Shown here piece after piece: positions 1 through 8,571 of a stretch of DNA of 64,000 nucleotides. The notes under the pieces are model-generated. The model was given only the letters and a program-made list of their open reading frames with translations. It was not told where the DNA came from and searched no databases. Within the stretch, counting starts at the first letter, position 1. Each line of letters starts with the position of its first letter. The stretch covers positions 3,872,154 to 3,936,153 of the forward strand of contig NZ_OZ040189.1 of the NCBI RefSeq assembly GCF_964048965.1, given 5' to 3'. Source of the DNA: Tenacibaculum sp. 190130A14a (GTDB taxonomy: Bacteria > Bacteroidota > Bacteroidia > Flavobacteriales > Flavobacteriaceae). A program made the position numbers and the translations under genes.

Positions 1-172
1 AGTATGGAATACTTTGCACTAAGTATGATATTATACTTACTACTCCTTCCTTTTTATGCTCTACATAATTGGTCGCAATCAATATTCCCCATTCAATAAG
101 CATTAATGCTAAAACAATTACACTCATATGTTGTAATTGCCCCATAATATTCTCAATTGATGATAAATCCAT
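1..172 (-). CDS. Sterol desaturase/fatty acid hydroxylase-like membrane protein, N-terminal part only
   Basis: The gene reads leftward and is cut by the window edge, leaving 57 codons from an ATG at 172. The fragment has a short polar N-terminus and a hydrophobic helix around residues 18-33 (VIVLALMLIEWGILIA), then a charged patch (VEHKKEG) and the start of a second helix. This layout resembles the N-termini of the two complete sterol-desaturase-family proteins elsewhere in the window, which is the only basis for the family call. The His-rich diiron motifs would lie outside the window. It starts 21 bases after the RpfF-like gene stops, so it is probably the last visible member of the siderophore operon. 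Other multi-pass families are possible. Confidence 0.5.
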   Translation of the reverse strand, partial: MDLSSIENIMGQLQHMSVIVLALMLIEWGILIATNYVEHKKEGVVSIISYLVQSIPY

Positions 173-193
173 AATATAAAATTCTTCGAGGTA

Positions 194-1018
194 TTACTTA
201 TGTAATTTCTCTTTACGCAATTGCGCATTAATTATTAATTCCATTCGTCTTAGACTCTCCTTTTCCATACTCATACAAGCTTCTACCCACATATTAGTAA
301 TATCAAACAGCTCTTCCTTTTGAAGTGGAAATACTCGTTTTAAACATTTGTAATGATTGTAGATAAAATGGAAGCTATTCTTAGAAATGTATTGGACAAT
401 AGCATCAAAACCTGCTACTTCCTTAAAAGCCATATTAATCAATCCTTTTTGTTGTAGTTGCTTAGCATCGTATACATCTCCACTATATAAAATATCCATT
501 GCCGATGAAAGATTTATCTTTCTACACAAAAAACTATAGGCCCCCATTCCTGGAAAAAGGTGAAACTTGTTTTCTGGTAAACAAAATTGGGCAGACTCTT
601 TAGCTATAATGATGTCATGTGCCATTACACATTCAAAACCTCCTCCATAAGCGTTTCCTTCTACCAATGCTATACTTAATACAGGGAGCCCAAAAGCATT
701 GTGTATATTGTAAACAGCTTCAATGCATAAATCGGCATACTCTGCAAGTGCCTCTTTATTATTTTCTTTAATGTTTTTATAGAAAAAAGGTAAGTCTCCA
801 CCCATATTATAAACCTCATCATGAGAAGATGCAGAAACTAAATACTTTAACGGGTATTTATTATCGGCAAACATCATATGCATATCTTTCGACAAAATTT
901 GAAACTCCTTTAAAACTTCTATTGAAAAATTGGGAACCCCACTCGTTTTTATTCTCCATAACACCATTTCATGCTCTGGATAATAGGCTACTTCAAAATT
1001 TTTATAATTCTTTATCAT
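194..1018 (-). CDS. RpfF-like crotonase (candidate diffusible signal factor synthase)
   Basis: A 274-residue crotonase-fold protein. From memory it matches Xanthomonas RpfF, which makes cis-2-unsaturated fatty acid signals from acyl-ACP, better than ordinary enoyl-CoA hydratases. Shared segments are YNMGGDL (70-76), SIALVEGNAYGGGFE (115-129), LPE (147-149), LFPGMGAYSF (154-163) and the C-terminal SLRRMELI. The two catalytic glutamates of RpfF correspond to Glu129 and Glu149, with the same 20-residue spacing. It overlaps the upstream esterase gene by 17 bases, so the two are probably translated together. A plain CoA hydratase is the alternative, but the other crotonase in this window (32272-33054) lacks these RpfF-type segments. 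Its place in a siderophore operon is unusual. Confidence 0.72.
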   Translation of the reverse strand: MIKNYKNFEVAYYPEHEMVLWRIKTSGVPNFSIEVLKEFQILSKDMHMMFADNKYPLKYLVSASSHDEVYNMGGDLPFFYKNIKENNKEALAEYADLCIEAVYNIHNAFGLPVLSIALVEGNAYGGGFECVMAHDIIIAKESAQFCLPENKFHLFPGMGAYSFLCRKINLSSAMDILYSGDVYDAKQLQQKGLINMAFKEVAGFDAIVQYISKNSFHFIYNHYKCLKRVFPLQKEELFDITNMWVEACMSMEKESLRRMELIINAQLRKEKLHK

Positions 1019-2051
1019 TGTTCTTTTTCTTTCTTTTATAACTTTCTTTTAAAAAACTTGATATTTGTGCAACAGCCGCCTTTGAGGCTACCGTCTCTCG
1101 CAATGGATTTAGTACTATAAAATCATGTATTGTTCCTCCATACCTTGTAGAAATCACGGGTACTCCTGCTGTTCTTAGTTTTTTAGCATAAGCTTCTCCT
1201 TCGTCTCTTAACACATCATATTCTGCAGTAATTAAAAGTGTTTGAGGTAAATTTTGAAGTTCCTCTAAACTTGCTTTTAAAGGTGCTACTGTAGGTAATA
1301 TTTGTGTTTCCTTTTTAGGAGTATACACATCCCAAAACCACTTCATAGTGGCTCTAGTTAAGTAATGTCCTTTAGAAAATCGTTCGTAAGAATTTGTATT
1401 CAAATTAGTATCGGTTACTGGATAGAGTAAAACCTGCCCTTGAATTTTAGGGAATCCTTTTCGTTTTGCCATCATGGTAACAGCAGTTGCCATATTACCA
1501 CCTGCACTATCACCTCCAACAATAATATTATTAGAGTCTAAACCGTATTTTTTTCCGTGTTTCGACACAAATAATGTAGCTGTATATCCTTCTTCATTTG
1601 CAACTGGATAACTTGCTTCTGGTGCTCTTGAATATTCAACAAAAACGATTGCTACCTCAGCTTTTAATGCAATATCTCTCATTAGTCGCTTATGAGTTTC
1701 AAAACTATTAAACACCCATCCTCCTCCATGGAAATAAACTAATGTTGGTAATAGCTTCTTTGCTTTCTTTGGCTTTACTACTACCACATTCACTTCTTTA
1801 TTTTCTTCTTTAAAAATGGCTTTGGTAAAACTTACTTTGTCATAGGTTAATGTAGAATCCTTTTGCATATTCTCCATAGCGGGTCTACCTATATTTAAAG
1901 GTAGTTTTTCTAATGGGGAGCCGTTATATGAATGTATTGCCTCTAAAAACTCTTGAACTGCTGGATCTAATCCATAGCTTCCTGCTAGTTTTGCTTGTGC
2001 ATAGTTTTTGGTGCCTAAAAACAACAGCAACACAATTGTAATATATCTCAT
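1002..2051 (-). CDS. Exported alpha/beta hydrolase (hormone-sensitive-lipase-type esterase)
   Basis: A 349-residue protein with an N-terminal signal peptide (residues 1-19, ending NYAQA), so it should act in the periplasm. It shows the oxyanion motif HGGG (108-111) and the nucleophile motif GDSAG (180-184, Ser182). The likely acid is Asp279 (AEYDVLRDEG) and the likely base His309 (GGTIHDF). This matches type IV carboxylesterases. The substrate is unknown. In this operon it might process a siderophore, an acylated intermediate or a fatty-acid signal. It starts 3 bases after the membrane acyltransferase-like gene and overlaps the RpfF-like gene, which supports co-transcription. Confidence 0.82.
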   Translation of the reverse strand: MRYITIVLLLFLGTKNYAQAKLAGSYGLDPAVQEFLEAIHSYNGSPLEKLPLNIGRPAMENMQKDSTLTYDKVSFTKAIFKEENKEVNVVVVKPKKAKKLLPTLVYFHGGGWVFNSFETHKRLMRDIALKAEVAIVFVEYSRAPEASYPVANEEGYTATLFVSKHGKKYGLDSNNIIVGGDSAGGNMATAVTMMAKRKGFPKIQGQVLLYPVTDTNLNTNSYERFSKGHYLTRATMKWFWDVYTPKKETQILPTVAPLKASLEELQNLPQTLLITAEYDVLRDEGEAYAKKLRTAGVPVISTRYGGTIHDFIVLNPLRETVASKAAVAQISSFLKESYKRKKKNNDKEL

Positions 2052-2054
2052 AAA

Positions 2055-3161
2055 TTAAGTAGTTGCTTGTTTGATAGCTTTTGATGAAATCTCTTTCTTT
2101 CGATTAAGTAACAAAATTCCTTTTTCTCTTAACCAAAGTATTCCGAAGGTTAGTAAAGTAATACCAATAATTATTGAAAGTAATTTTATTTGACTCGTTT
2201 GTGATGAAAACCCAAAGACTAAAACTCCCCAGTACACTAACACCCATTGTATTAAATAAAAATAGGTAACATTCTTACTTGAATAATAGATAACATCGTA
2301 TATCTTATTATGAGGTATATAAGTAACAAGTATATGCCCAAACCACACTAAGAACAAGTTAACCCCAATTAAGGCAATTGTACCTCCTGGTCCTAAGTGA
2401 TAATAGTCTCCAAAATGATAATCATAATTATAATAACATAAAGCCACACCAATAGCTATTGATAATATACCCGAAACAAGCATTCTTCTATAAGTCAATA
2501 CAACATTGTTTCCACTTTCTTGATACCACATTCCAAAAAACAATCCCATTAAAATAAATGACATCCATGGAAAAACTGGGAAATACACATTATAGTTTTT
2601 TCCCCATAATAAATCGCAGATATAATCTAATCCAACAATTCCTGGTCTATAACCACTTAATTCTCCCGAAAAGAATACAATAAACAAAGCTAAGATTAAA
2701 GCAGCGTATTTGTTTTTTATAAACTTTATAATAATTCCCATGATAATTAGTGAGATTCCTGCTAGTTGTAAAATATCTCCTAATAATGTAAAAAATAACA
2801 GATTGTAAGAATCTCCAACAGTTAGTCCATTCCCTTCTATAAATGCTCTTGGGAAACCTCCAAACAACAACATTGGAATAGCAAACCTTAAAATATTCAG
2901 CAAGTATCCTTTCGCCAAAATATCTAATCCTCTTTTAAATATTTTAGTCATACTTAACTTACTTGAAAACACAAAAGAAAACCCCATTACTACTAAAAAC
3001 ATTGGAGTTCCTCTTTCCATTACTTGAGCTATTTTTCCTATCAATGTATTGTTCCATGTATCCATTGTAGAATACACAATCATTACATGCACAGGAATCA
3101 TAGATAAAACACTTATTCCTCTAGCCATATCAATAGCTAGTATTCTTTTTTTTGTATTCAT
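2055..3161 (-). CDS. Multi-pass membrane acyltransferase-like protein (HGSNAT/DUF1624 type)
   Basis: A 368-residue integral membrane protein with about ten hydrophobic helices. Its N-terminus (KKRILAIDMARGISVLSMIPVH) follows the R-x-x-x-x-D-x-x-R-G pattern of the DUF1624/heparan-alpha-glucosaminide acetyltransferase family, with a conserved-looking His at the end of helix 1. Members are thought to carry acyl groups across the inner membrane, but few are characterised. The substrate here is unknown. A role in acylating a siderophore or lipid is only suggested by the operon. The gene lies 3 bases from both neighbours. An acyltransferase-3 family assignment is the main alternative. Confidence 0.68.
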   Translation of the reverse strand: MNTKKRILAIDMARGISVLSMIPVHVMIVYSTMDTWNNTLIGKIAQVMERGTPMFLVVMGFSFVFSSKLSMTKIFKRGLDILAKGYLLNILRFAIPMLLFGGFPRAFIEGNGLTVGDSYNLLFFTLLGDILQLAGISLIIMGIIIKFIKNKYAALILALFIVFFSGELSGYRPGIVGLDYICDLLWGKNYNVYFPVFPWMSFILMGLFFGMWYQESGNNVVLTYRRMLVSGILSIAIGVALCYYNYDYHFGDYYHLGPGGTIALIGVNLFLVWFGHILVTYIPHNKIYDVIYYSSKNVTYFYLIQWVLVYWGVLVFGFSSQTSQIKLLSIIIGITLLTFGILWLREKGILLLNRKKEISSKAIKQATT

Positions 3162-3164
3162 TCT

Positions 3165-3749
3165 TTATTCTTTAAAATTCCAACTTAACTTCTTCGTTAA
3201 TGGCTTTCTTTTTCTTTTTACTTCTGGGGTATCTTCTTTTATATGTCCCATAAAAAAGATGCCTAAAAATTGTTCTCCTTCTTTTAGATTTACTTGCTCT
3301 TTTCCATATGCTATCGTTGCTGGAGAAGAATCCCAATAACTCCCTAAGCCCAAAGATGTACAGCTTAACCACATATTTTGTACCGCACACGAAACCGCAG
3401 CAAGCTCTTCCCATTCCGGTAATTTGGCCTTTTTATTTGGCGCGAAAACAATAGCGATTAATGTGGCGTTATTAGCATAGGTTTTTGTGGCTTCATATCG
3501 TTCATTAGAAAATTGTTTTTCTGTATACAACTTTCTATAATATGATGCCATAAACTGACTCAATTCTTCTTGATGTTTTCCATCCAACACTACAAAACGC
3601 CAAGGTTGTGTAACCATATGTGTTGGCGCCCATAATGCATTCGTAACTACATTTTCTATAGTTTCTTTATCAATTTTCCTTGGAGCGTAATCGTATGCAT
3701 AGGTACTTTTACGTTCTTGTATCACTTTTGTAAGTTCCTGAAAGTTCAT
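3165..3749 (-). CDS. Nitroreductase family FMN oxidoreductase
   Basis: A 194-residue protein with the nitroreductase layout: an N-terminal ERKSTYAYD segment that contacts FMN phosphate, APTHMVTQPWRFVVLDG around residues 41-57, and the C-terminal GLGSYWDSSP and GIFFMGHIKEDTP segments. It resembles the small YdjA-type nitroreductases. These enzymes use NAD(P)H and FMN to reduce nitro compounds, quinones or enones. Inside a siderophore operon it could reduce an intermediate or a ferric complex, but nothing in the sequence shows that. It starts one base after the stop of the NIS synthetase gene. Confidence 0.85.
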   Translation of the reverse strand: MNFQELTKVIQERKSTYAYDYAPRKIDKETIENVVTNALWAPTHMVTQPWRFVVLDGKHQEELSQFMASYYRKLYTEKQFSNERYEATKTYANNATLIAIVFAPNKKAKLPEWEELAAVSCAVQNMWLSCTSLGLGSYWDSSPATIAYGKEQVNLKEGEQFLGIFFMGHIKEDTPEVKRKRKPLTKKLSWNFKE

Positions 3750-3750
3750 T

Positions 3751-5568
3751 CTAAAAAGCTGCTATAGTGTTTGATATTTCTACTGCTTTTTTAAATTGAG
3801 CAAGCGGATTCTCTAGAGTTCCTTCTAACTTTAAGCTTTCGATAGGATCTGCTAAACTCAGCATTTGCTTTGTGTTTCCTAATTGAAGTCTATTTAAACA
3901 ACAACGATCAAATTCTTTTACAAACAAGTCGTAACGTTCATATTTTTCAGAAAACTCAGGGTGTTGTTCTTGATATTCATACACACATTCTGCTACTAGT
4001 TTCCAAAAACTATTTTCAGAAAAATTCGCATAACTATCTAATTGCTGTGCCATAAAACGGAAGAAACAATCAAAAACATCTGTAAAGATTGATAACACCT
4101 TCATTTTATCTGAAGTCTTGGTAAACAATCTATCTGCATGTTCTGGTAAGTGCATTGTTTCATTAAAAACAATTACTTCTTCAGTGATATCTTTCATTAA
4201 TACATGAACAGGAGTGTTTTCTTCTAACACCATAATCAGGTTTTCTCCATGTGGCATAAACACAAATTCGTATTTATAAAAACAATGTAACAACGGAGCT
4301 AAATAGGCTTTTAAATATCGTTGAACCCAAGTAGCAACTCCATAAGGAGATGCTTCTATTAATGAAGCTAACAATGAGTTGTCTTTATAATCTACATGCA
4401 ATAAAGCAGCCATCGTAAACACTCTTTGATTCGATGCTATTTTGCTAAATGGACTTTCTCTCCACAACGCTGACAACATCTTATTATGTGGATTTGTTTT
4501 TCCTAACACCTCATAATAATGATTATGGTATCCAACAGTGGCTACCTCTCCAAGCATGGTAAAACCGTTCTCTTGTAAGTATGAATCTTCTGCTAATAAA
4601 TTTGTTATCCATGTGGTAATATGTGGAGTACTTTGCATATAATATGGAGACAATCCTCGCATGAATCCCATATTTAAAATAGATAAAGCAGTTTTCGTAT
4701 AAAGTTTTTCTGGATGAGAAGCATTAAACAAAGTTCTAATTGATTGTTGTGCCGAAAATTCATCGTCACTCTCTCCAACTAAAACAATATTTTTTTGTGC
4801 AATATCAGCTCCAAAAACTGCTACAATCTTATTCTTCCACTGCCAAGGATGTACTGGCATGAAAATGTAATCTTCTGAAGCTAGATTATGCTGTTGTAAA
4901 ACTTCTTTAAACATAGTAACCTTCTCTTCTCCCAGTTCATTTAGTAGCAATTGTTCATATTCAAAACCTTCTACTGCTGTATAGGTTGCGTACTTTTTAT
5001 GACCTGCAATCCATAAAATTTGGAAAGGTTGGTTACTTTCTGGAGCATAGACATGATAATCGTCTATATTAAACCCTATTCTTCCATTATTTGCAACAAA
5101 ACATGGGTGGCCTTCGGTCATACCATGTTCTATTTCTTGAAAGCTTTTTTCTGCTAATTCTTTTGCAGAAAATTCTTCATTTACATATTTATATGCCGCA
5201 CCCGAAAGTGTGCTTGTTATTTCTTCTAAATAGGTTCCTAAAAATTCATCAGGAATACCTAGTGTAGTTTTAAATTCTGTGATAAAATGAAGTGCATCTA
5301 AATACATTTTTTCAGAACTAGTATTTTTTTTCAAAATACTTTCAGCATCTACTAGCCAATGATCTAAGAAATATTTCTTAGCTTTAAATTGATAATTAAA
5401 CTCTTTAGTATCTGACTGTATTTCATATACGTTCCATCCGTCCTCTTCATTCAAAAATTCGGGGGTTAAAATAAGCTCATGAGAAAACTCACTTATAGCC
5501 TTTTTTATCAATTGACGATTTACAAGTTCCCAAACTTGAGGTTGTAAATGTGCTATATTATTTTTCAT
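3751..5568 (-). CDS. NIS siderophore synthetase (IucA/IucC family), stand-alone
   Basis: A 605-residue ATP-dependent synthetase of the NRPS-independent siderophore family, which joins carboxylates to amines or hydroxylamines. Visible family motifs are EGHPCF (152-157), NNGRIGF (160-166), MPVHPWQW (237-244), QSIRTLF (275-281) and KTALSILNMGFMRG (292-305). MPHGENLIMVLE lies in the C-terminal third, which also has the FhuF-like end with a late CCLNRLQLGN. The length is normal. Compared with the C-terminal half of the fusion protein at 6151-8568 it is clearly a paralogue. Its start overlaps the acyltransferase gene by 11 bases. It probably condenses N-hydroxy-N-acylated diamine units, like type C synthetases such as DesD. 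Confidence 0.93.
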   Translation of the reverse strand: MKNNIAHLQPQVWELVNRQLIKKAISEFSHELILTPEFLNEEDGWNVYEIQSDTKEFNYQFKAKKYFLDHWLVDAESILKKNTSSEKMYLDALHFITEFKTTLGIPDEFLGTYLEEITSTLSGAAYKYVNEEFSAKELAEKSFQEIEHGMTEGHPCFVANNGRIGFNIDDYHVYAPESNQPFQILWIAGHKKYATYTAVEGFEYEQLLLNELGEEKVTMFKEVLQQHNLASEDYIFMPVHPWQWKNKIVAVFGADIAQKNIVLVGESDDEFSAQQSIRTLFNASHPEKLYTKTALSILNMGFMRGLSPYYMQSTPHITTWITNLLAEDSYLQENGFTMLGEVATVGYHNHYYEVLGKTNPHNKMLSALWRESPFSKIASNQRVFTMAALLHVDYKDNSLLASLIEASPYGVATWVQRYLKAYLAPLLHCFYKYEFVFMPHGENLIMVLEENTPVHVLMKDITEEVIVFNETMHLPEHADRLFTKTSDKMKVLSIFTDVFDCFFRFMAQQLDSYANFSENSFWKLVAECVYEYQEQHPEFSEKYERYDLFVKEFDRCCLNRLQLGNTKQMLSLADPIESLKLEGTLENPLAQFKKAVEISNTIAAF

Positions 5569-6148
5569 TATTTTCTAATTGATTTAAAGCTTCTGTATAC
5601 ATTTCTTTTGTACAAAAAGCCAATGCCGCTTTTTTATAAGACAGTTCTATTTCCTTTTGATATACAAAACCCGCTTTCTTATTCAACTTGTGAATTTTTT
5701 CATTGTTTATATCTGGTTCAACCACCACTCTTTCTACTTGTGGTAAACTGAAAAAATAATCGATAATCGTTGAAAATACATGCCAAGTAAACTGTGGTAT
5801 TCTCTTTTCTATAGGTGCCACTAAAATGTGCATTCCATAATCACTTTCTTGAGCATCATAGTGTTCTGCTATGATGTCTTTTGAAGCTTTATAACGTTCC
5901 ATTAAAAACACAGGAACGTTGTTTAACATTCCTATGTAACTATGATGGTGAGGGTTTTCTTCAATCTCTTGATATTCGGCACGTACTTCTTCTAAAGATT
6001 TATCTAACATTCCCCAATACTTTGCATAAGGTTGTGTTACCCAAGTATGCAACATTGGTGTATCTGCATCTACTTGAAATGGGCGAATACTTATAACTCC
6101 CAATTCAGTAATTTCTTTGCTAAATACTTCTTGATTCGTTTGTACCAT
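5558..6148 (-). CDS. Siderophore GNAT acyltransferase (IucB-like), stand-alone
   Basis: A 196-residue GNAT-type acyltransferase related to IucB/MbtK, which acylate the N-hydroxyamine made by the flavin monooxygenase. Family traits are ISIRPFQ near the N-terminus, YWGM, ESDYGMHILVAP around residues 107-118, and the acyl-CoA-binding region VERVVVEPDINNEKIHKLNKKAGF. It is a paralogue of the N-terminal domain of the fusion protein just upstream, which shares the WVTQ, ESD-GxH and VVEPDI blocks. It sits between that fusion gene (2-base gap) and the stand-alone synthetase (11-base overlap). The acyl donor (acetyl, succinyl or other) cannot be read from the sequence. Confidence 0.88.
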   Translation of the reverse strand: MVQTNQEVFSKEITELGVISIRPFQVDADTPMLHTWVTQPYAKYWGMLDKSLEEVRAEYQEIEENPHHHSYIGMLNNVPVFLMERYKASKDIIAEHYDAQESDYGMHILVAPIEKRIPQFTWHVFSTIIDYFFSLPQVERVVVEPDINNEKIHKLNKKAGFVYQKEIELSYKKAALAFCTKEMYTEALNQLENNEK

Positions 6149-6150
6149 GA

Positions 6151-8568
6151 TTACACCTCTTGAGTTTTAAATGCCGCTATTGGGTTATGCAGTTTCCCAG
6201 CAAATTGTAATAAAGCTACTGGGTCATCTAAATCAATCATTTGCTTATGATTGTTTAATTGTAACCTATTTAAACATGATAATTTGAAGTCTTCTGCAAA
6301 TAAATCGTATTGCTCAAATTTTTGAGCTAATTGTGGGAATTTGCTCTGATATTCTTGGATATTTTCTGCCACTAATTCCCAAAAACGAGTTTCGCTATAA
6401 TCAGCGTGTTCTTCTAAAATAGGTGCTAAGAAACGGAAGAACCCATCAAACATATCTGTAAAAATTGATAATAACTTTACATCTTCTGGCACTGGAGCAT
6501 ACATTCTCTTTAAGTGCTCTGGTAATTCAACCTCTGGATTTAAAATACAAGCCTCCTCCGTAATATCTTTCAATAATGCATACACAGGAATATTATCTTC
6601 TAATACCATAATTAAGTTTTCTCCATGCGGCATAAACACTAAATCATAGTAATAAAAACAATGTAACATCGGACTTAAATAGGCCTGTAAATATTTACGT
6701 AACCAATTGTCAATTGAAATTCCCGAGTCTTTTATTATTTCTGGTAACAATGCATTTCCATGATGATCAATATGAAGTAAGGCTGCCATAGTTAAAGGCT
6801 TCTGATTTTCTTTAACCACTGAATATGGGCTTTCTCTCCATAAAGATGCTAACATCTTGTTATAGTCATTATGAGGTCCAAACTCATCAAAATAAGGATT
6901 CACATAACTTACAGACCCTATTTCACTTAACATTCTAAATCCATTTTCTTGGATGTAAGCATCATTGTATAGCAAATTCTCTAACCACACTGCCATTTTA
7001 GGCGCCGTACCTAAATAGTATAACGGTAAGCCTCTCATGAATCCCATATTTAAAATAGATAAAGCTGATTTTGTATAGAATTTCTGTGGATTTGTAATAT
7101 TAAATAAGGTTCTAATAGATTGCTGTGCTAAGTATTGATCTGGGCCATATCCTAAACAAATCAAATCTCCTTTTGCTACTTCAGGAGCAAAGATATTAGC
7201 CAACTTATTGAACCATTGCCATGGGTGAATTGGTAAAAACAGATAGTCTTCTGCATTGTGTCCTTTTTCTTTAATGGTTTTATTGAATTGAGCTATGGTA
7301 TCAGCATCTAATTCTTGTTGTATTAATGTTTCATAAGGAAGTGATTCTATAGCTGAAAAAACTGCTTTTGATTTGTGCCCTGCTAGCCATAGTAAAGAAA
7401 ATGAGTTTCCTGCTTCTGGTGCATATGAGCGATAATCACTACTATCAAACCCAATTCTTCCATTGTTAGCAACAAACCCAGGATGTCCTTCAGTCATAGA
7501 TTGCTCTATCGTTTGAAAATCAGCTGTGGCTAATTCTTTTGCGGTTGGATTTCCTTTGGTTATTTTAAATGCGCTTCCGTATAAAGTGCTAATAATTTCT
7601 TCTAAGTATACTGGCATTTTTTCGTCCGCAATACCCAATACTTTTCTAAATTCTTTTATAAAATAGATAGCATCAATTTCTGTAATGTTATCATTTACAT
7701 ATTTTTTTATAGAATTTTCTTCAATTCTATAGTGATTTAATGCCATTGGTTTTGCATTGAACTCATATCGAATATCTGTACTGTCTGCATAGACACGATA
7801 TTTTTTGAATCCATTGCTTAGTTCTTCAATAACTTCTGGGTTAATTAGTAACTCGTGTGAAAATTCACATAATGCTTTTTTTACTAATAAAACATTTGCT
7901 TGTTTCCAAACATTTGGTTGTATATGTTGTGTTGATTGTTGTGGTGATACCACATTATCTAATGTGTTCATTGCACTTCTTTTAGATGGTGAAAAGGATT
8001 GTATTTTTTGTTGATAGTTGGTTCTTGTTAAAAATGCCAACTGCGCTGTTTTATGAGGTAGTTCAATTACATTTCCTAATTGAAACCCTATGCGTTGACA
8101 CAGTGCAAACATTTTTTTATTTCGAATATCTGGTTCTACAACAATTTTTTGAATTGTTGCATTGCTAAAAACAAAATCCATGATAGATCGAAACATAAAC
8201 CAAGTAAAATTCGGGGTCTTTGGTTCTTTAGGTGGAGCTACGATGATATGCACTCCACAGTCAGATTCTTGAGTTTTATAAAATTGATTAATACTATCTA
8301 ATTGAGGATTGTAACGCTCTAAGACAAAAGCGGGCTCATTGTTAAACATTCCAACAAAAACATCATAATGTTCGGGAGCGGTTAACTCTGTATACTCTTT
8401 TTTTACATCTTCTATAGTAGCATTTGGCATTCCCCAGAAAATAGCATACTCTTGAGTTACCCATTTTTGTAAAAAAACACTGTCTTTTTTTACTTGAAAA
8501 AGACGAATGGTAATTGTACCAAATTCCTTATACTCTTTTGAAAAAACTTCGGTAGGTGTTATTGACAT
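6151..8568 (-). CDS. Acyltransferase-NIS synthetase fusion for siderophore assembly
   Basis: An 805-residue two-domain protein. Residues 1 to about 190 are an IucB-like GNAT domain (FWGM, ESDCGVHIIVAP, IVVEPDIRNKKMFALCQRIGF). A short Ser/Gln-rich linker follows, and residues from about 215 to 805 are a complete IucA/IucC synthetase with EGHPGF, NNGRIGF, PIHPWQW, QSIRTLF, KSALSILNMGFMRG and MPHGENLIMVLE. One polypeptide can therefore acylate the hydroxylamine and then condense the product. Its two halves are copied as separate genes immediately downstream. The gene starts 3 bases after the MFS exporter. A fused acyltransferase-synthetase is, as I recall, also a trait of some bisucaberin loci. 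Confidence 0.93.
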   Translation of the reverse strand: MSITPTEVFSKEYKEFGTITIRLFQVKKDSVFLQKWVTQEYAIFWGMPNATIEDVKKEYTELTAPEHYDVFVGMFNNEPAFVLERYNPQLDSINQFYKTQESDCGVHIIVAPPKEPKTPNFTWFMFRSIMDFVFSNATIQKIVVEPDIRNKKMFALCQRIGFQLGNVIELPHKTAQLAFLTRTNYQQKIQSFSPSKRSAMNTLDNVVSPQQSTQHIQPNVWKQANVLLVKKALCEFSHELLINPEVIEELSNGFKKYRVYADSTDIRYEFNAKPMALNHYRIEENSIKKYVNDNITEIDAIYFIKEFRKVLGIADEKMPVYLEEIISTLYGSAFKITKGNPTAKELATADFQTIEQSMTEGHPGFVANNGRIGFDSSDYRSYAPEAGNSFSLLWLAGHKSKAVFSAIESLPYETLIQQELDADTIAQFNKTIKEKGHNAEDYLFLPIHPWQWFNKLANIFAPEVAKGDLICLGYGPDQYLAQQSIRTLFNITNPQKFYTKSALSILNMGFMRGLPLYYLGTAPKMAVWLENLLYNDAYIQENGFRMLSEIGSVSYVNPYFDEFGPHNDYNKMLASLWRESPYSVVKENQKPLTMAALLHIDHHGNALLPEIIKDSGISIDNWLRKYLQAYLSPMLHCFYYYDLVFMPHGENLIMVLEDNIPVYALLKDITEEACILNPEVELPEHLKRMYAPVPEDVKLLSIFTDMFDGFFRFLAPILEEHADYSETRFWELVAENIQEYQSKFPQLAQKFEQYDLFAEDFKLSCLNRLQLNNHKQMIDLDDPVALLQFAGKLHNPIAAFKTQEV

Positions 8569-8571
8569 GTC

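Noticed and set aside
3172-3414. Lys/Arg-rich minus-strand frame within the nitroreductase gene
   Set aside because: It is a different frame of a well-supported enzyme gene on the same strand and has no domain of its own.
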